In this document: in pieces, positions 36,398 to 44,751 of the stretch
How the letters are laid out: every line of letters begins with the position of its first letter
Position numbering within the stretch: the first letter of the stretch is position 1
DNA from: WRGT01 sp942493035
Lineage (GTDB): Bacteria > Spirochaetota > UBA4802 > UBA5550
Direction of reading: 5' to 3'
Assembly: GCA_942493035.1 (NCBI GenBank)
Contig: OW818666.1
Span: 1,302,001-1,366,000, forward strand
DNA length: 64,000 bases
Notes under the pieces: model-generated
The model's database searches: none
What the model saw: the letters and a program-made list of their open reading frames with translations, nothing else
What the model was told of the DNA's origin: nothing
Program-made: the position numbers and the translations under genes

Positions 36398-37510
36398 TTG
36401 CAGATTAGTGATGTAAAAGAAAAGCAGAGAGAACTGATTCAGTTGAAGATTAAAACTGAAGAGTTATATAATTCAATTGGTGTAGATAAGTTGAAATTTC
36501 AGCTTTCAGAAATGGAAATGCTTGTTCAGAGCGATGAAGCATGGAAAGATCAGGCGAAATTTACTGAATTAAATCAGGAAATCAGCAGGATTAAACGTAA
36601 AATCGATCCATGGATTTCAATGAAAAATGAGATCAATGAATCACTTGAGATGATAGAGATGGCTATTGCCGAAGATGCCCTGGATATACTTGCAGAAATC
36701 CCCTCCAGCATAAAAATTCTTGAAGAAAGATTTACTGAGCTTGAAACACGCGAACTGCTCGCTGATGCTGATGATACAAAGGATGCGTTTATTACTATTC
36801 ATCCAGGTGCCGGCGGAACTGAATCTCAGGATTGGGCAAGTATGCTTTTTCGTATGTATACACGCTGGGCTGAAAAGAATAAATTCAGTCTTGAATATAT
36901 AGATTATACACAGGGTGATGAAGCCGGTATCAAAAGTGCAACTATACTGGTAAAGGGCGAATACGCATATGGACTTTTAAAAGGAGAGAATGGAGTTCAC
37001 AGACTTGTCCGGATATCACCATTTGATGCCAATAAAAGGAGGCATACATCCTTTGCATCGATAGAAGTTATTCCCGATGTAGATGATACAATTGATATCG
37101 ATATAAATGAAAACGATCTGAAAATAGATACTTATCGTGCATCCGGTGCTGGTGGTCAGCACGTTAATAAGACTGATTCAGCTGTGAGAATAACGCATTT
37201 ACCTACAGGTCTGGTTGTGCAGTGTCAGAACGAAAGATCGCAGCATAAAAATAAAGCATTTGCCATGAAAGTACTGAAAGCCCGTTTATATGATCTTCGT
37301 AAAGCTGAACAGACGGAGAAGAAGCAGGAGTCAGCCGGTGAGAAGAAAGAGATATCCTGGGGAAATCAGATCAGATCTTATGTCTTTCAGCCGTATACAC
37401 TTGTGAAAGATCACAGAACAGGCGAAGAAACCGGGAGTGTTGATTTTGTTTTTGATGGTGAAATTAATAGATTTCTCTACGCCTTTCTGAAGAACAAAAA
37501 GAATTCTTAA
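36398..37510 (+). CDS. prfB: Peptide chain release factor 2
   Basis: Recognises UGA and UAA stop codons and releases the finished peptide. The RF2-specific tripeptide SPF (VRISPFDANKRRHTSF) and the catalytic GGQ (GAGGQHVNKTDSA) are present, with C-terminal PYTLVKDHRTGEETG. Start is TTG at 36398: an in-frame TAA lies 3 nt upstream, a GGGAG site lies before it and no other start is available. The N-terminal helices are continuous from this start, so the programmed +1 frameshift that regulates RF2 in most bacteria is absent. Length 370 aa is normal. An unknown gene follows 18 nt later. Confidence 0.95.
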   Translation: MQISDVKEKQRELIQLKIKTEELYNSIGVDKLKFQLSEMEMLVQSDEAWKDQAKFTELNQEISRIKRKIDPWISMKNEINESLEMIEMAIAEDALDILAEIPSSIKILEERFTELETRELLADADDTKDAFITIHPGAGGTESQDWASMLFRMYTRWAEKNKFSLEYIDYTQGDEAGIKSATILVKGEYAYGLLKGENGVHRLVRISPFDANKRRHTSFASIEVIPDVDDTIDIDINENDLKIDTYRASGAGGQHVNKTDSAVRITHLPTGLVVQCQNERSQHKNKAFAMKVLKARLYDLRKAEQTEKKQESAGEKKEISWGNQIRSYVFQPYTLVKDHRTGEETGSVDFVFDGEINRFLYAFLKNKKNS

Positions 37511-37528
37511 TCCCCTGGCGGTGTTTAA

Positions 37529-38449
37529 TTGATCTGGAAATCCTCAAAAATTACAAAATTGAAAGCGCTCAAATCTCAAGCATTGAACTTTGATGAATCA
37601 TTTACATTAGATATGGATTTAACAGATTCAATTGAATCTCTACCTGGATTGCCGGGATCAAGAAAACTTTTTCTTGGAAGATTTAACAGTGATAATCTCT
37701 ATTCTATGATGGAAAAAATAGGGCTGATAAAGCATCTTAAATCTATCGGATTTGAAGAGCTTTTTGTTGATATTGATATTGATGAAAACCGTATAAGTTA
37801 TATGCGATTGTACTGGAAAGATAAAACACCAGCTTGTCAGCTTATAGATTTAAGAGTAAGTGAATCATCGTTTATTCCGGATAAAAAATTTTTCGAACCT
37901 GATGCAGTAATAACTCCATATAATATGATAGTAATAGAATGGCTCTCCGCAAAAAATCCTTTAAAAAATTTTGATGTTAAAAAACCTCAACTTCCGGGAC
38001 AGACAAATCCGGGGCTGGGTGTTCTTAAGTATTGTTTTGAGATGCTCTATTTAATGGCTAAAGAGGTTTTTAAAGATGGATTTCTCGATATACCGGATCA
38101 TATGCACGGCGCAATTATGTATTCAAAAAAATTCAGGTTTTTTGATCCGGTACATGAAGGTATAATCAGGGCTGTGGGCCGCGATCTGCGGAAGTATTCT
38201 CTTTCTGATATATCATGGGGTGTAATCACTGAAACTATATTCGACCTCAGTACAAATAAGCCTGCTATATATGATCCCGGCGAGCAGATTCATTATGTTT
38301 CAAAGAGAATGAAAAAGTATTTTAACTCAAAGAAATATAGAAGTGTTCTTATGAAATATTATGAAAAGAAAAAATATTTTTTTGATTATGACGAGATGGT
38401 GAAAAAAAGAGAAATAATGCTCCGCTCTAAGAAGATCGAAGATCTTTAG
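37529..38449 (+). CDS. Protein of unknown function, downstream of prfB
   Basis: 306 aa, soluble, no signal peptide. Start TTG 37529. Visible features are a central LPGQTNPGLGVLKYCFEMLYLMAKEVFKDGFLDIPDHMHGAIMYSKKFRFFDP segment, which is compact and conserved-looking, and a lysine-rich C-terminus. I recognise no catalytic motif. The gene is 18 nt downstream of prfB, so co-transcription is likely. Its 3' end overlaps the convergent FliS-linked gene by 23 bp. Confidence 0.7.
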   Translation: MIWKSSKITKLKALKSQALNFDESFTLDMDLTDSIESLPGLPGSRKLFLGRFNSDNLYSMMEKIGLIKHLKSIGFEELFVDIDIDENRISYMRLYWKDKTPACQLIDLRVSESSFIPDKKFFEPDAVITPYNMIVIEWLSAKNPLKNFDVKKPQLPGQTNPGLGVLKYCFEMLYLMAKEVFKDGFLDIPDHMHGAIMYSKKFRFFDPVHEGIIRAVGRDLRKYSLSDISWGVITETIFDLSTNKPAIYDPGEQIHYVSKRMKKYFNSKKYRSVLMKYYEKKKYFFDYDEMVKKREIMLRSKKIEDL

Positions 38450-38900
38450 GGAGTACAATTTTTATTCTACTCATTCTTTCAAGTTCCGATATCTGAATCT
38501 GCAAATCATCCCTTGTATTCTCCATTCTGATGTTATTCTGTTTTTTTAAAGATAAGATTTCATCAATAATAGTTTCGTGAAGATTAACTTCTTTCATGTA
38601 ATGTAATATTTCTGTTTCGCTTGTGGAGTAATCTTTTCTGCAAAGTTTGTTGAAATCGAAGCGGTATTTACGTGTTATTTCATCCCGGATTTGAGAAATA
38701 TTAAAATCTTCAGCGTTAATCTCGTCAATTAACGCTGTTTCAGATTCTATTATTTCGAGTATTTTATCTTCTGCATCGTTTCTGTTTTTAATAAGATCCG
38801 ATGCAGATTTTTCGTTTTGCAGAAGGTCATAGAGCAGTTTAGTTTTAGATTCAAGTCTACACAGAAGATCACAAAAAAGATCTTTTACATCATCCCTCAA
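38427..38900 (-). CDS. Helical protein encoded directly behind fliS (possible FlgN/FliT-like flagellar chaperone)
   Basis: 157 aa, predicted almost entirely helical and coiled-coil (SALIDEINAEDFNISQIRDEITRKY region, QIQISELERMSRIK near the C-terminus). I place the start at TTG 38900, 7 nt after AAGGAAG; the frame stays open inside fliS to 38981 but has no better site. It overlaps the end of fliS by 11 bp. Position behind fliS, size and helical nature fit FliT/FlgN-like export chaperones, an inference without sequence motif. Confidence 0.6.
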   Translation of the reverse strand: MRDDVKDLFCDLLCRLESKTKLLYDLLQNEKSASDLIKNRNDAEDKILEIIESETALIDEINAEDFNISQIRDEITRKYRFDFNKLCRKDYSTSETEILHYMKEVNLHETIIDEILSLKKQNNIRMENTRDDLQIQISELERMSRIKIVLPKDLRSS

Positions 38901-39321
38901 TACTGAAACTTCCTTTTGAACCGATATTAATATTCTTGTCAGACCTGGTTTCATTGGCCGAGATCTGGTCCCATGCCTCACGAAGTTCTTTCAAGAGTTT
39001 TATAATCTGTTTAATTATTTCAGCATCTTTTTTAATGTTAGCTTCCAGGAGCTGTCGTTTGAAATACATGTATAAATTAAAAAGATTTTGAGATATTTCG
39101 CCGCCCTCATCCATATTTAGTGAAAGAAGCAGTTCTGTAATAATATCCTGAGCTTTTATAATGTTATTATTAACTACATCATAAGACTTCGGCGACATGT
39201 TATCCAGAGCAATAGTGAGAAACTTAATAGCTCCATCGTAAAGCATAACAATAAGTTTTCCCTGATTTGCAGTTGTAATTTGAGTCTGCTTATATTGATT
39301 ATACGGGTTAGTGTTTGACAC
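38890..39321 (-). CDS. fliS: Flagellin export chaperone FliS
   Basis: 143 aa; keeps flagellin unfolded for export. It has the FliS pattern NPYNQYKQTQITTANQGKLIVMLYDGAIKFL (about 5-35), then KAQDIITELLLSLNMDEGGEISQNLFNLYMYFKRQLLEANIKKD and LLKELREAWDQI. Start GTG 39321 has GGAG 8-11 nt upstream. This shows a flagellated organism although no flagellin gene is in the window. The downstream helical gene overlaps its 3' end. Confidence 0.92.
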   Translation of the reverse strand: MSNTNPYNQYKQTQITTANQGKLIVMLYDGAIKFLTIALDNMSPKSYDVVNNNIIKAQDIITELLLSLNMDEGGEISQNLFNLYMYFKRQLLEANIKKDAEIIKQIIKLLKELREAWDQISANETRSDKNINIGSKGSFSIEG

Positions 39322-39429
39322 TTACTTGCTCCAGTTCTCTTTTTGTTTGATGATACTATTATCGTATCAAATTCAAGTTAACTTTACTCGATTAAATCCT
39401 CTTGCAGCTGTAAAAAAATAATTTTTACC

Positions 39430-39503
39430 AGTATTTATTCTTCAACTTATTTTAATTTAAAAAAAACTATATTATCCCCGCCGCCTTCGGCGGCGGGGAT
39501 AAT
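39430..39503 (+). repeat. Intergenic palindromic repeat, copy 4
   Basis: Left flank CAGTATTTATTCTTCAAC, a run of A residues, then perfect 15-bp arms: ATTATCCCCGCCGCC (39471-39485), loop TTC, GGCGGCGGGGATAAT (39489-39503). Read on the reverse strand, the stem is followed by TTTTTTT and could terminate purC transcription. Confidence 0.8.
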
Positions 39504-39537
39504 ATATATTCATGAATTATTAATGAATATATAAAGC

Positions 39538-40422
39538 TTATTTAAAAACATTTTCAATTTTTATAAGAATCTCATTATACTTTTCATATGTTTTATTAAC
39601 TATTTCATCAGGCAGCGGAGGAGGGGGAGAGTTCTTATCCCACGCTGTTGTGTCAATATAATCCCTGATAAACTGTTTATCGTAACTTACCGGAGATATA
39701 CCTGTTTTATAGAGTTTTCCGTCCCAGAATCTGGAACTATCAGGAGTCATTACTTCATCTATAAGAATAATCTCTCCGTTGTGATAGCCGAACTCAAGCT
39801 TTGTATCGGCAAGTATAATCCCTGCAGCATCAAGATTATCTCTTCCGAACTGATATATTTTTTTTGTCATTTCAGAAAGAAATTCTGAATCCTTATCACC
39901 AATGTCTTTTTTCATGAAATCTATAGAGATGTTCATGTCATGTCCGGTATCCTCTTTTGTCGCAGGAGTAAAAAGAGTTTCAGGAAATTTTTCAGCCATC
40001 TGCAGACCTGACGGAAGTTTTATACCTGATATTTCACCTTTCTCCTGATACTCTTTCCAGCCCCCTCCGATTATATAACCGCGGGCTACACATTCAAAAT
40101 CAATTCTTTTAGTTTTCTTAACAATAATAGATCTGTCTTTAAATATTTCGGGGTAGTTTGAGTATGGAGCCGGAAAATTATTGAAGTTATCTTCAACAAT
40201 ATGGTTGTTGATGAATCCTATTTGTTTAAACCATATATTGGAGATTTTATTAAGAATTATCCCTTTCCCGGTAATACCATTCGGGAAAATATAATCAAAA
40301 GCCGATATGCGGTCCGTTGATACTATAAGCATATGTTCATCATCGACAGGAAAAAGATCTCTGACTTTTCCCTGGTAGATTTTTTTTACTTCTGGAATTT
40401 CTATTGAAATAAGGGGTTTCAT
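39538..40422 (-). CDS. purC: Phosphoribosylaminoimidazole-succinocarboxamide synthase
   Basis: Converts CAIR and aspartate to SAICAR with ATP in purine synthesis. Landmarks: KIYQGKVRDLFPV, STDRISAFDYIFPNGI, ARGYIIGGGWKEY, FTPATKEDTGHD, ADTKLEFGYHNGEIILIDEVMTPDSSRFWD. I choose ATG 40422: the in-frame GTG at 40428 overlaps the AAGGAG ribosome site, which is spaced 5 nt from the ATG. 294 aa, normal for the long-form enzyme. It lies 10 nt behind gatB; no other purine genes are near. Confidence 0.95.
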   Translation of the reverse strand: MKPLISIEIPEVKKIYQGKVRDLFPVDDEHMLIVSTDRISAFDYIFPNGITGKGIILNKISNIWFKQIGFINNHIVEDNFNNFPAPYSNYPEIFKDRSIIVKKTKRIDFECVARGYIIGGGWKEYQEKGEISGIKLPSGLQMAEKFPETLFTPATKEDTGHDMNISIDFMKKDIGDKDSEFLSEMTKKIYQFGRDNLDAAGIILADTKLEFGYHNGEIILIDEVMTPDSSRFWDGKLYKTGISPVSYDKQFIRDYIDTTAWDKNSPPPPLPDEIVNKTYEKYNEILIKIENVFK

Positions 40423-40432
40423 CGGCACTCCT

Positions 40433-41872
40433 TTACTGATTTAATTTTTTTAAAAGCAACTCGTTTACAACCTGGGGATTTGCTTTCCCCTTTGATTCTT
40501 TCATAATCTGGCCTACGAGAAAACCGATGGCTTTCTCTTTACCGTTTTTATAATCATCAATGGACTGCTGATTGTTTGCCAGGACAAGATCGATAATGCC
40601 CTCAATCGCTGAAGAATCGCTTACCTGAACAAGTCCTTTCTCATCAATGATTTTCTGCGGTGAATCTCCGGTATCGATCATATCTTTAAATACAGTTTTG
40701 GCAATTTTACCACTGATTGTGTTGTTATCGACTAACTTTAAAAGTTCGGCAATCCCTGCCGGTTTAACCGGGAATGTAAATATTTGTTCAGGATCATCAA
40801 TACGGCCCAGAAGTTCACTAGTTATCCAGTTCGCGGCTTTTTTCGGATTTGCACCTTTCCGGACGGTCTCTTCAAAGTAGTCAGCAAGCTGTTTAACTGA
40901 TGTTAGAACCTCGGCATCATAATCGGACAGAGTAAATTCATTTATAAATCTGTTCTTCTTCTCATCCGGAAGTTCCGGGAGACTGTTTCTGAGCTTTTCA
41001 ACATATTCCTTTGAGATTACAATAGGTGTTAAATCGGGATCGGGAAAATATCTGTAATCGTGAGCATCCTCTTTCGACCTCATGCTGTAAGTTTCCTGAC
41101 GATCGGCATCCCACAGTCGGGTTTCCTGAACTATTAAATTCTTTTCTCCCGATTCGATGAGTGACAATTGTCTCTCGTACTCGTAACTTATTGCAGCTTT
41201 AACAGCTTTAAAAGAGTTTAAATTTTTTACTTCAACTTTTTCGCCGAATTTAGGAGCGCCGACTTCACGGACAGAGATATTGACATCACATCTCAAACTC
41301 CCTTCCTCCATATTCGCATCTGATACATTTATATATTTGACAATTGATTTAATCTTTGTAAGATAATTGTAAGCCTCTTCACCTGTTCTCATGTCTGGTT
41401 CTGATACTATTTCTGCAAGTGGCACACCTGTACGGTTTAAATCGACAAATGATACATTATTTGTGAAATCATCGGAGTGAACAAGCTTCCCTGCATCCTC
41501 TTCAAGATGAAGACGTGTAATTCCGATTCTTTTTATCTTATTATCCGAAATTATATCGATGTATCCGTTTTTACAGACCGGCTTATCATATTGAGAAATC
41601 TGATAAGCTTTTGGAAGATCAGGATAAAAGTAGTTCTTTCTGTCAAATTTACTGTATTCTGCAATCTCACAATTAAGAGCAAGCCCTGCGAGTATACCTT
41701 TATTCAGGACATCTTCATTCAGAACAGGGAGTACGCCGGGCATTCCTGTGCAGACAGGACATGTCTGGCTGTTCGGTTCTGCGCCGAATTTCGTTGAACA
41801 GCCGCAGAAAATCTTTGTTTCAGTATTAAGCTGGACATGCACTTCAAGTCCGATTACAGATTCATACTGCAT
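40433..41872 (-). CDS. gatB: Aspartyl/glutamyl-tRNA amidotransferase subunit B
   Basis: Part of GatCAB, which amidates mischarged Glu-tRNA(Gln) or Asp-tRNA(Asn). 479 aa: YESVIGLEVHVQLNTETKIFCGCSTKFG with the zinc Cys pair and CPVCTGMPGVLPVLN, then FYPDLPKAYQISQYD, EDAGKLVH, DLNRTGVPLAEIV and the C-terminal YqeY-like tail ending LVGQIMKESKGKANPQVVNELLLKKL. GatB begins the reverse-strand pair with purC. gatA and gatC are not in the window. Presence implies indirect Gln-tRNA or Asn-tRNA formation. Confidence 0.95.
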   Translation of the reverse strand: MQYESVIGLEVHVQLNTETKIFCGCSTKFGAEPNSQTCPVCTGMPGVLPVLNEDVLNKGILAGLALNCEIAEYSKFDRKNYFYPDLPKAYQISQYDKPVCKNGYIDIISDNKIKRIGITRLHLEEDAGKLVHSDDFTNNVSFVDLNRTGVPLAEIVSEPDMRTGEEAYNYLTKIKSIVKYINVSDANMEEGSLRCDVNISVREVGAPKFGEKVEVKNLNSFKAVKAAISYEYERQLSLIESGEKNLIVQETRLWDADRQETYSMRSKEDAHDYRYFPDPDLTPIVISKEYVEKLRNSLPELPDEKKNRFINEFTLSDYDAEVLTSVKQLADYFEETVRKGANPKKAANWITSELLGRIDDPEQIFTFPVKPAGIAELLKLVDNNTISGKIAKTVFKDMIDTGDSPQKIIDEKGLVQVSDSSAIEGIIDLVLANNQQSIDDYKNGKEKAIGFLVGQIMKESKGKANPQVVNELLLKKLNQ

Positions 41873-41996
41873 AATTCCCTCTAATATTTTTACTTGATTT
41901 TTTTATGGTTTAGTTTGGACTGATTTTTGTCAAGTAAACCAGTAATTATTCATGCAACTATTTCTTGAAAATTCAGAGAAATGATGGTAAACCATA

Positions 41997-42413
41997 ATGA
42001 AATTTGTAAAAAATTTTTGTATTTTATTGTCAATTATACTGGTCATCGGATTAGCTGCGGGTAAAATTTACGGGGATTATATTCTATCCTCATCTCTTCG
42101 GGGGAGTTTTTCAATTTTTACGTATGTATTTTCACCTTCTCAGAGTTTTACTGATACTTATTCTCTTCTCAATAACAGCAGTGATTATAAGAGGCTTGCA
42201 GGTTATTATGCCTACAGGGATTCCGGTCTTCTTGATCTGAATTTTCTATACGAAAGATATAAAAGTGAAGATTCAGATATTATAAAAAGTGTTATCATAT
42301 GGGTAGCGGAAGATTATCATGATAAAGAAAAACTAGTGGACTTTTATAAGAAATTATACAGTATAAGTCCGGAGAAGATTCAGCAGAATTTAATCCCGAA
42401 AATCGAAAAATAA
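41997..42413 (+). CDS. Small membrane-anchored or exported protein of unknown function
   Basis: 138 aa. N-terminal hydrophobic segment (about 6-24) is a signal anchor or signal peptide without lipobox. The rest is hydrophilic, with repeated Tyr/Ser (SLLNNSSDYKRLAGYYAYRDSGLLDLNFLYERYKSED), possibly helical-repeat-like. First gene in a run leading through a lipoprotein gene (19-nt gap) to proA. No family recognised. Confidence 0.6.
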   Translation: MKFVKNFCILLSIILVIGLAAGKIYGDYILSSSLRGSFSIFTYVFSPSQSFTDTYSLLNNSSDYKRLAGYYAYRDSGLLDLNFLYERYKSEDSDIIKSVIIWVAEDYHDKEKLVDFYKKLYSISPEKIQQNLIPKIEK

Positions 42414-42432
42414 AATTACAAAGGTATAGAAT

Positions 42433-42792
42433 ATGAAAAATATCATTATAACTTTTCTTATCAGCTCAATGCTTCTTTTAATAGCCTGTTCCGGAGATAC
42501 GGTTAAAAATGTTCAGTCGATACCTAATCTGATCAGTGAAAAATTTATCAGTGATACAGAGTATGAAATTGTATGTATAGGTCTTCCCAAAGAGGGTCTA
42601 AAGGGAGTTCAGAAAGAGGAGTCTGCTAAGAGAGCGGCAATTTTAGTTGCGTATTATTATTCAAAAAATAAATTTGATGATACTGTTAATCCGGATCAGG
42701 ACGGCAAAATTGAAAAGTTTACGATGTTTGATGATCATGCTGAAATAAAATATGTAATTACAAAAAGCAATTTGAAGAAACGGGTAAAATAA
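42433..42792 (+). CDS. Small lipoprotein of unknown function
   Basis: 119 aa with a lipoprotein signal peptide (MLLLIAC, Cys19). The mature region contains LISEKFISDTEYEIVCIGLPKEGLKGVQKEESAKRAAILVAYYYS, a strand-helix pattern reminiscent of the LPP20/YdeI-type domains of spirochaete and epsilonproteobacterial lipoproteins. That comparison is from memory and weak. A hairpin follows 15 nt later. Confidence 0.6.
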   Translation: MKNIIITFLISSMLLLIACSGDTVKNVQSIPNLISEKFISDTEYEIVCIGLPKEGLKGVQKEESAKRAAILVAYYYSKNKFDDTVNPDQDGKIEKFTMFDDHAEIKYVITKSNLKKRVK

Positions 42793-42807
42793 ATTATAGA
42801 ATTTAAC

Positions 42808-42832
42808 CCGGATTAAACAGTGTCTAATCCGG
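42808..42832 (+). terminator. Hairpin between the small lipoprotein gene and proA
   Basis: CCGGATTA (42808-42815) and TAATCCGG (42825-42832) form an 8-bp stem with a 9-nt loop. There is no U-run, so it may be a weak terminator or RNA processing site. Confidence 0.4.
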
Positions 42833-42890
42833 ATAGAGAAAGGGCAGTTCATGTACTCTTTCTTCTGATTAACAAATCAAGGGTTTGAAA

Positions 42891-44156
42891 GTGAAAGTAA
42901 TGGAAAATGAAAACAGCAGTTATATCGACGGATTATGTTCCGGGGCACAGGCAGCGACAAAAGTCATTTCAACTATGACAACTACACAAAAAAATTTAAT
43001 ACTTCATTCTATTGCGGGGAAGCTGAGAGAGCAGAAAAAGCTGATAATCCAGGAGAATGACAAAGATCTTGTTGAAGCAAAGAAAAATTCCCTTTCAAGC
43101 GCTTTTTATGACAGACTGCTCCTGGACGAAAAAAGAATTGAAGCAATGGCTCAATCTGTTGACGAGATTGCAATGCTTGATGATCCTATCGGTAAAATTG
43201 ACAACATGAAAATACGCCCTTCCGGAATAAGGGTTGGGCAGATGAGGGTTCCGCTAGGTGTTGTTGCGGTTATTTATGAATCGCGTCCGAACGTTACAAT
43301 AGATATTGCTGCTCTTTGTATTAAGTCGGGTAATGTAGCCGTTCTCCGTGGAGGGGAGGAGTCTATACACTCAAATATCTGTTTAAGTAATATTATCAGA
43401 GATGCTCTAACTGAGCTGCATCACGATCCGAATATTGTTACTTTTATGGATAGATTAAACCGGTCACTGGTTCCTCTTCTCCTCAAACGGGATGATGCCA
43501 TAGATATTGTAATTCCCAGGGGCGGTGAAGGTCTTATAAAAATGGTTGTTCAGGAATCTTCAATTCCGGTCATAAGACATGAAAAAGGAGTATGTCATCT
43601 TTATATTGATGAAACAGCTGATAAGGATATGGCGGAGAGGATTGCGGTAAATGCGAAAGTTCAGAGACCCGGGGTATGCAACGCCATTGAGACACTTCTA
43701 ATCCATGAATGTTATCCATACAAAGAGAGTTTAATAAATATACTGTTAAGCAACAATGTCGAGATTAGAGGATGCGACAAGCTCCTTGAGATCAATCCGC
43801 GGGACATAGTAAAAGCTACAGAAGAGGACTGGTCTGCAGAATATCTTGATCTTATAATCTCTGCAAAAATTATACCCTCTTTTGAAGATGCTGTAAAACA
43901 TATTGCAGAGTATAGTTCAGGTCACACTGAAGCGATTATAACATCGGATTACTTCAAAGCGGAAAGATTTATGAAAGAGGTCGATTCCTCGGCAGTATTT
44001 CTAAACGCTTCACCAAGATTTCATGACGGAGGGGAATTTGGTCTTGGCGCCGAGGTTGGAATTTCCACTCAGAAGCTTCATGCACGGGGTGTGATGGGGA
44101 TTGAAGGTCTTACAACTTTAAAGTATGTAGTTTACGGTAATGGTGAAATCAGATAG
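42891..44156 (+). CDS. proA: Glutamate-5-semialdehyde dehydrogenase (gamma-glutamyl phosphate reductase)
   Basis: Reduces gamma-glutamyl phosphate with NADPH in proline synthesis. 421 aa from the start chosen. Family stretches: VPLGVVAVIYESRPNVTIDIAALCIKSGNVAVLRGG, VIPRGGEGLIKMV, and the catalytic Cys in VNAKVQRPGVCNAIETLLIH; GAEVGISTQKLHARGVMGIEGLTT near the end. Three starts compete: TTG 42885 (too close to AAGGG), GTG 42891 (7-nt spacing, preferred) and ATG 42900. proB is not in the window. nadD overlaps its 3' end by 17 bp. Confidence 0.94.
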   Translation: MKVMENENSSYIDGLCSGAQAATKVISTMTTTQKNLILHSIAGKLREQKKLIIQENDKDLVEAKKNSLSSAFYDRLLLDEKRIEAMAQSVDEIAMLDDPIGKIDNMKIRPSGIRVGQMRVPLGVVAVIYESRPNVTIDIAALCIKSGNVAVLRGGEESIHSNICLSNIIRDALTELHHDPNIVTFMDRLNRSLVPLLLKRDDAIDIVIPRGGEGLIKMVVQESSIPVIRHEKGVCHLYIDETADKDMAERIAVNAKVQRPGVCNAIETLLIHECYPYKESLINILLSNNVEIRGCDKLLEINPRDIVKATEEDWSAEYLDLIISAKIIPSFEDAVKHIAEYSSGHTEAIITSDYFKAERFMKEVDSSAVFLNASPRFHDGGEFGLGAEVGISTQKLHARGVMGIEGLTTLKYVVYGNGEIR

Positions 44157-44751
44157 ATTTAAAAGAATTGGTATATATGGAGGGACTTTTAATCCCATAC
44201 ATCACGGCCACCTGATTAATATTGAACTGCTGATTGAGCATTTTAATCTTGATCAGGTGCTTTTTATTCCGGCTAAAATACCTGTCCATAAAATTGTTGC
44301 AGATAGCGTATCCCCTTCGGACAGACTCAAGATGGTTGAACTTGCTCTGGTCGGTTCTGAAAATATGTCAGTCTCGGGAATTGAAATCGATAGAGAAACC
44401 GCGTCGTATACTATAACCACGCTTGAAGAATTAGAAAAAATTTACCCCGGCGTTGAGCTTTTTTTAATAATCGGATCGGATTCATTTAATGAACTTGACA
44501 CATGGAAAGAATACAAAAAAATACTCTCCGGATATCCGATTATAGTGATGCAGCGTCCGGGTGATACTGATTTAAGGGGCGATCTGCTATCCCTTGCTGT
44601 AAAAATTGAGCAGCACAAAGGATCAATGATTGAAATAAGTTCATCGATGATCAGAGAAAGAATAAAAAAAGGATTACCTGTAAGATATTTAACTACTGAT
44701 AATGTTATTGATTTTATCAGAATTAAGGGGTTGTATAAAATTGGACAATAA
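44140..44751 (+). CDS. nadD: Nicotinate-nucleotide adenylyltransferase
   Basis: Adenylates nicotinate mononucleotide to deamido-NAD. 203 aa. Nucleotidyltransferase motif GGTFNPIHHGHL (about 14-25) and the C-terminal SSSMIRERIKKG are intact, with IIGSDSFNELDTWKEY between them. The start lies 17 bp inside proA, so translation is coupled; the LytR/LCP gene begins inside nadD as well. The order proA-nadD-LCP-rsfS is, as I recall it, shared with Leptospira. Confidence 0.94.
   Translation: MVKSDRFKRIGIYGGTFNPIHHGHLINIELLIEHFNLDQVLFIPAKIPVHKIVADSVSPSDRLKMVELALVGSENMSVSGIEIDRETASYTITTLEELEKIYPGVELFLIIGSDSFNELDTWKEYKKILSGYPIIVMQRPGDTDLRGDLLSLAVKIEQHKGSMIEISSSMIRERIKKGLPVRYLTTDNVIDFIRIKGLYKIGQ

Noticed and set aside
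39471..39503. GC palindromes as ordinary terminators
   Set aside because: Only the copy after purC is placed suitably; copies 1 and 3 lie upstream of reverse-strand genes and copy 2 between forward genes with no T-run on that strand.
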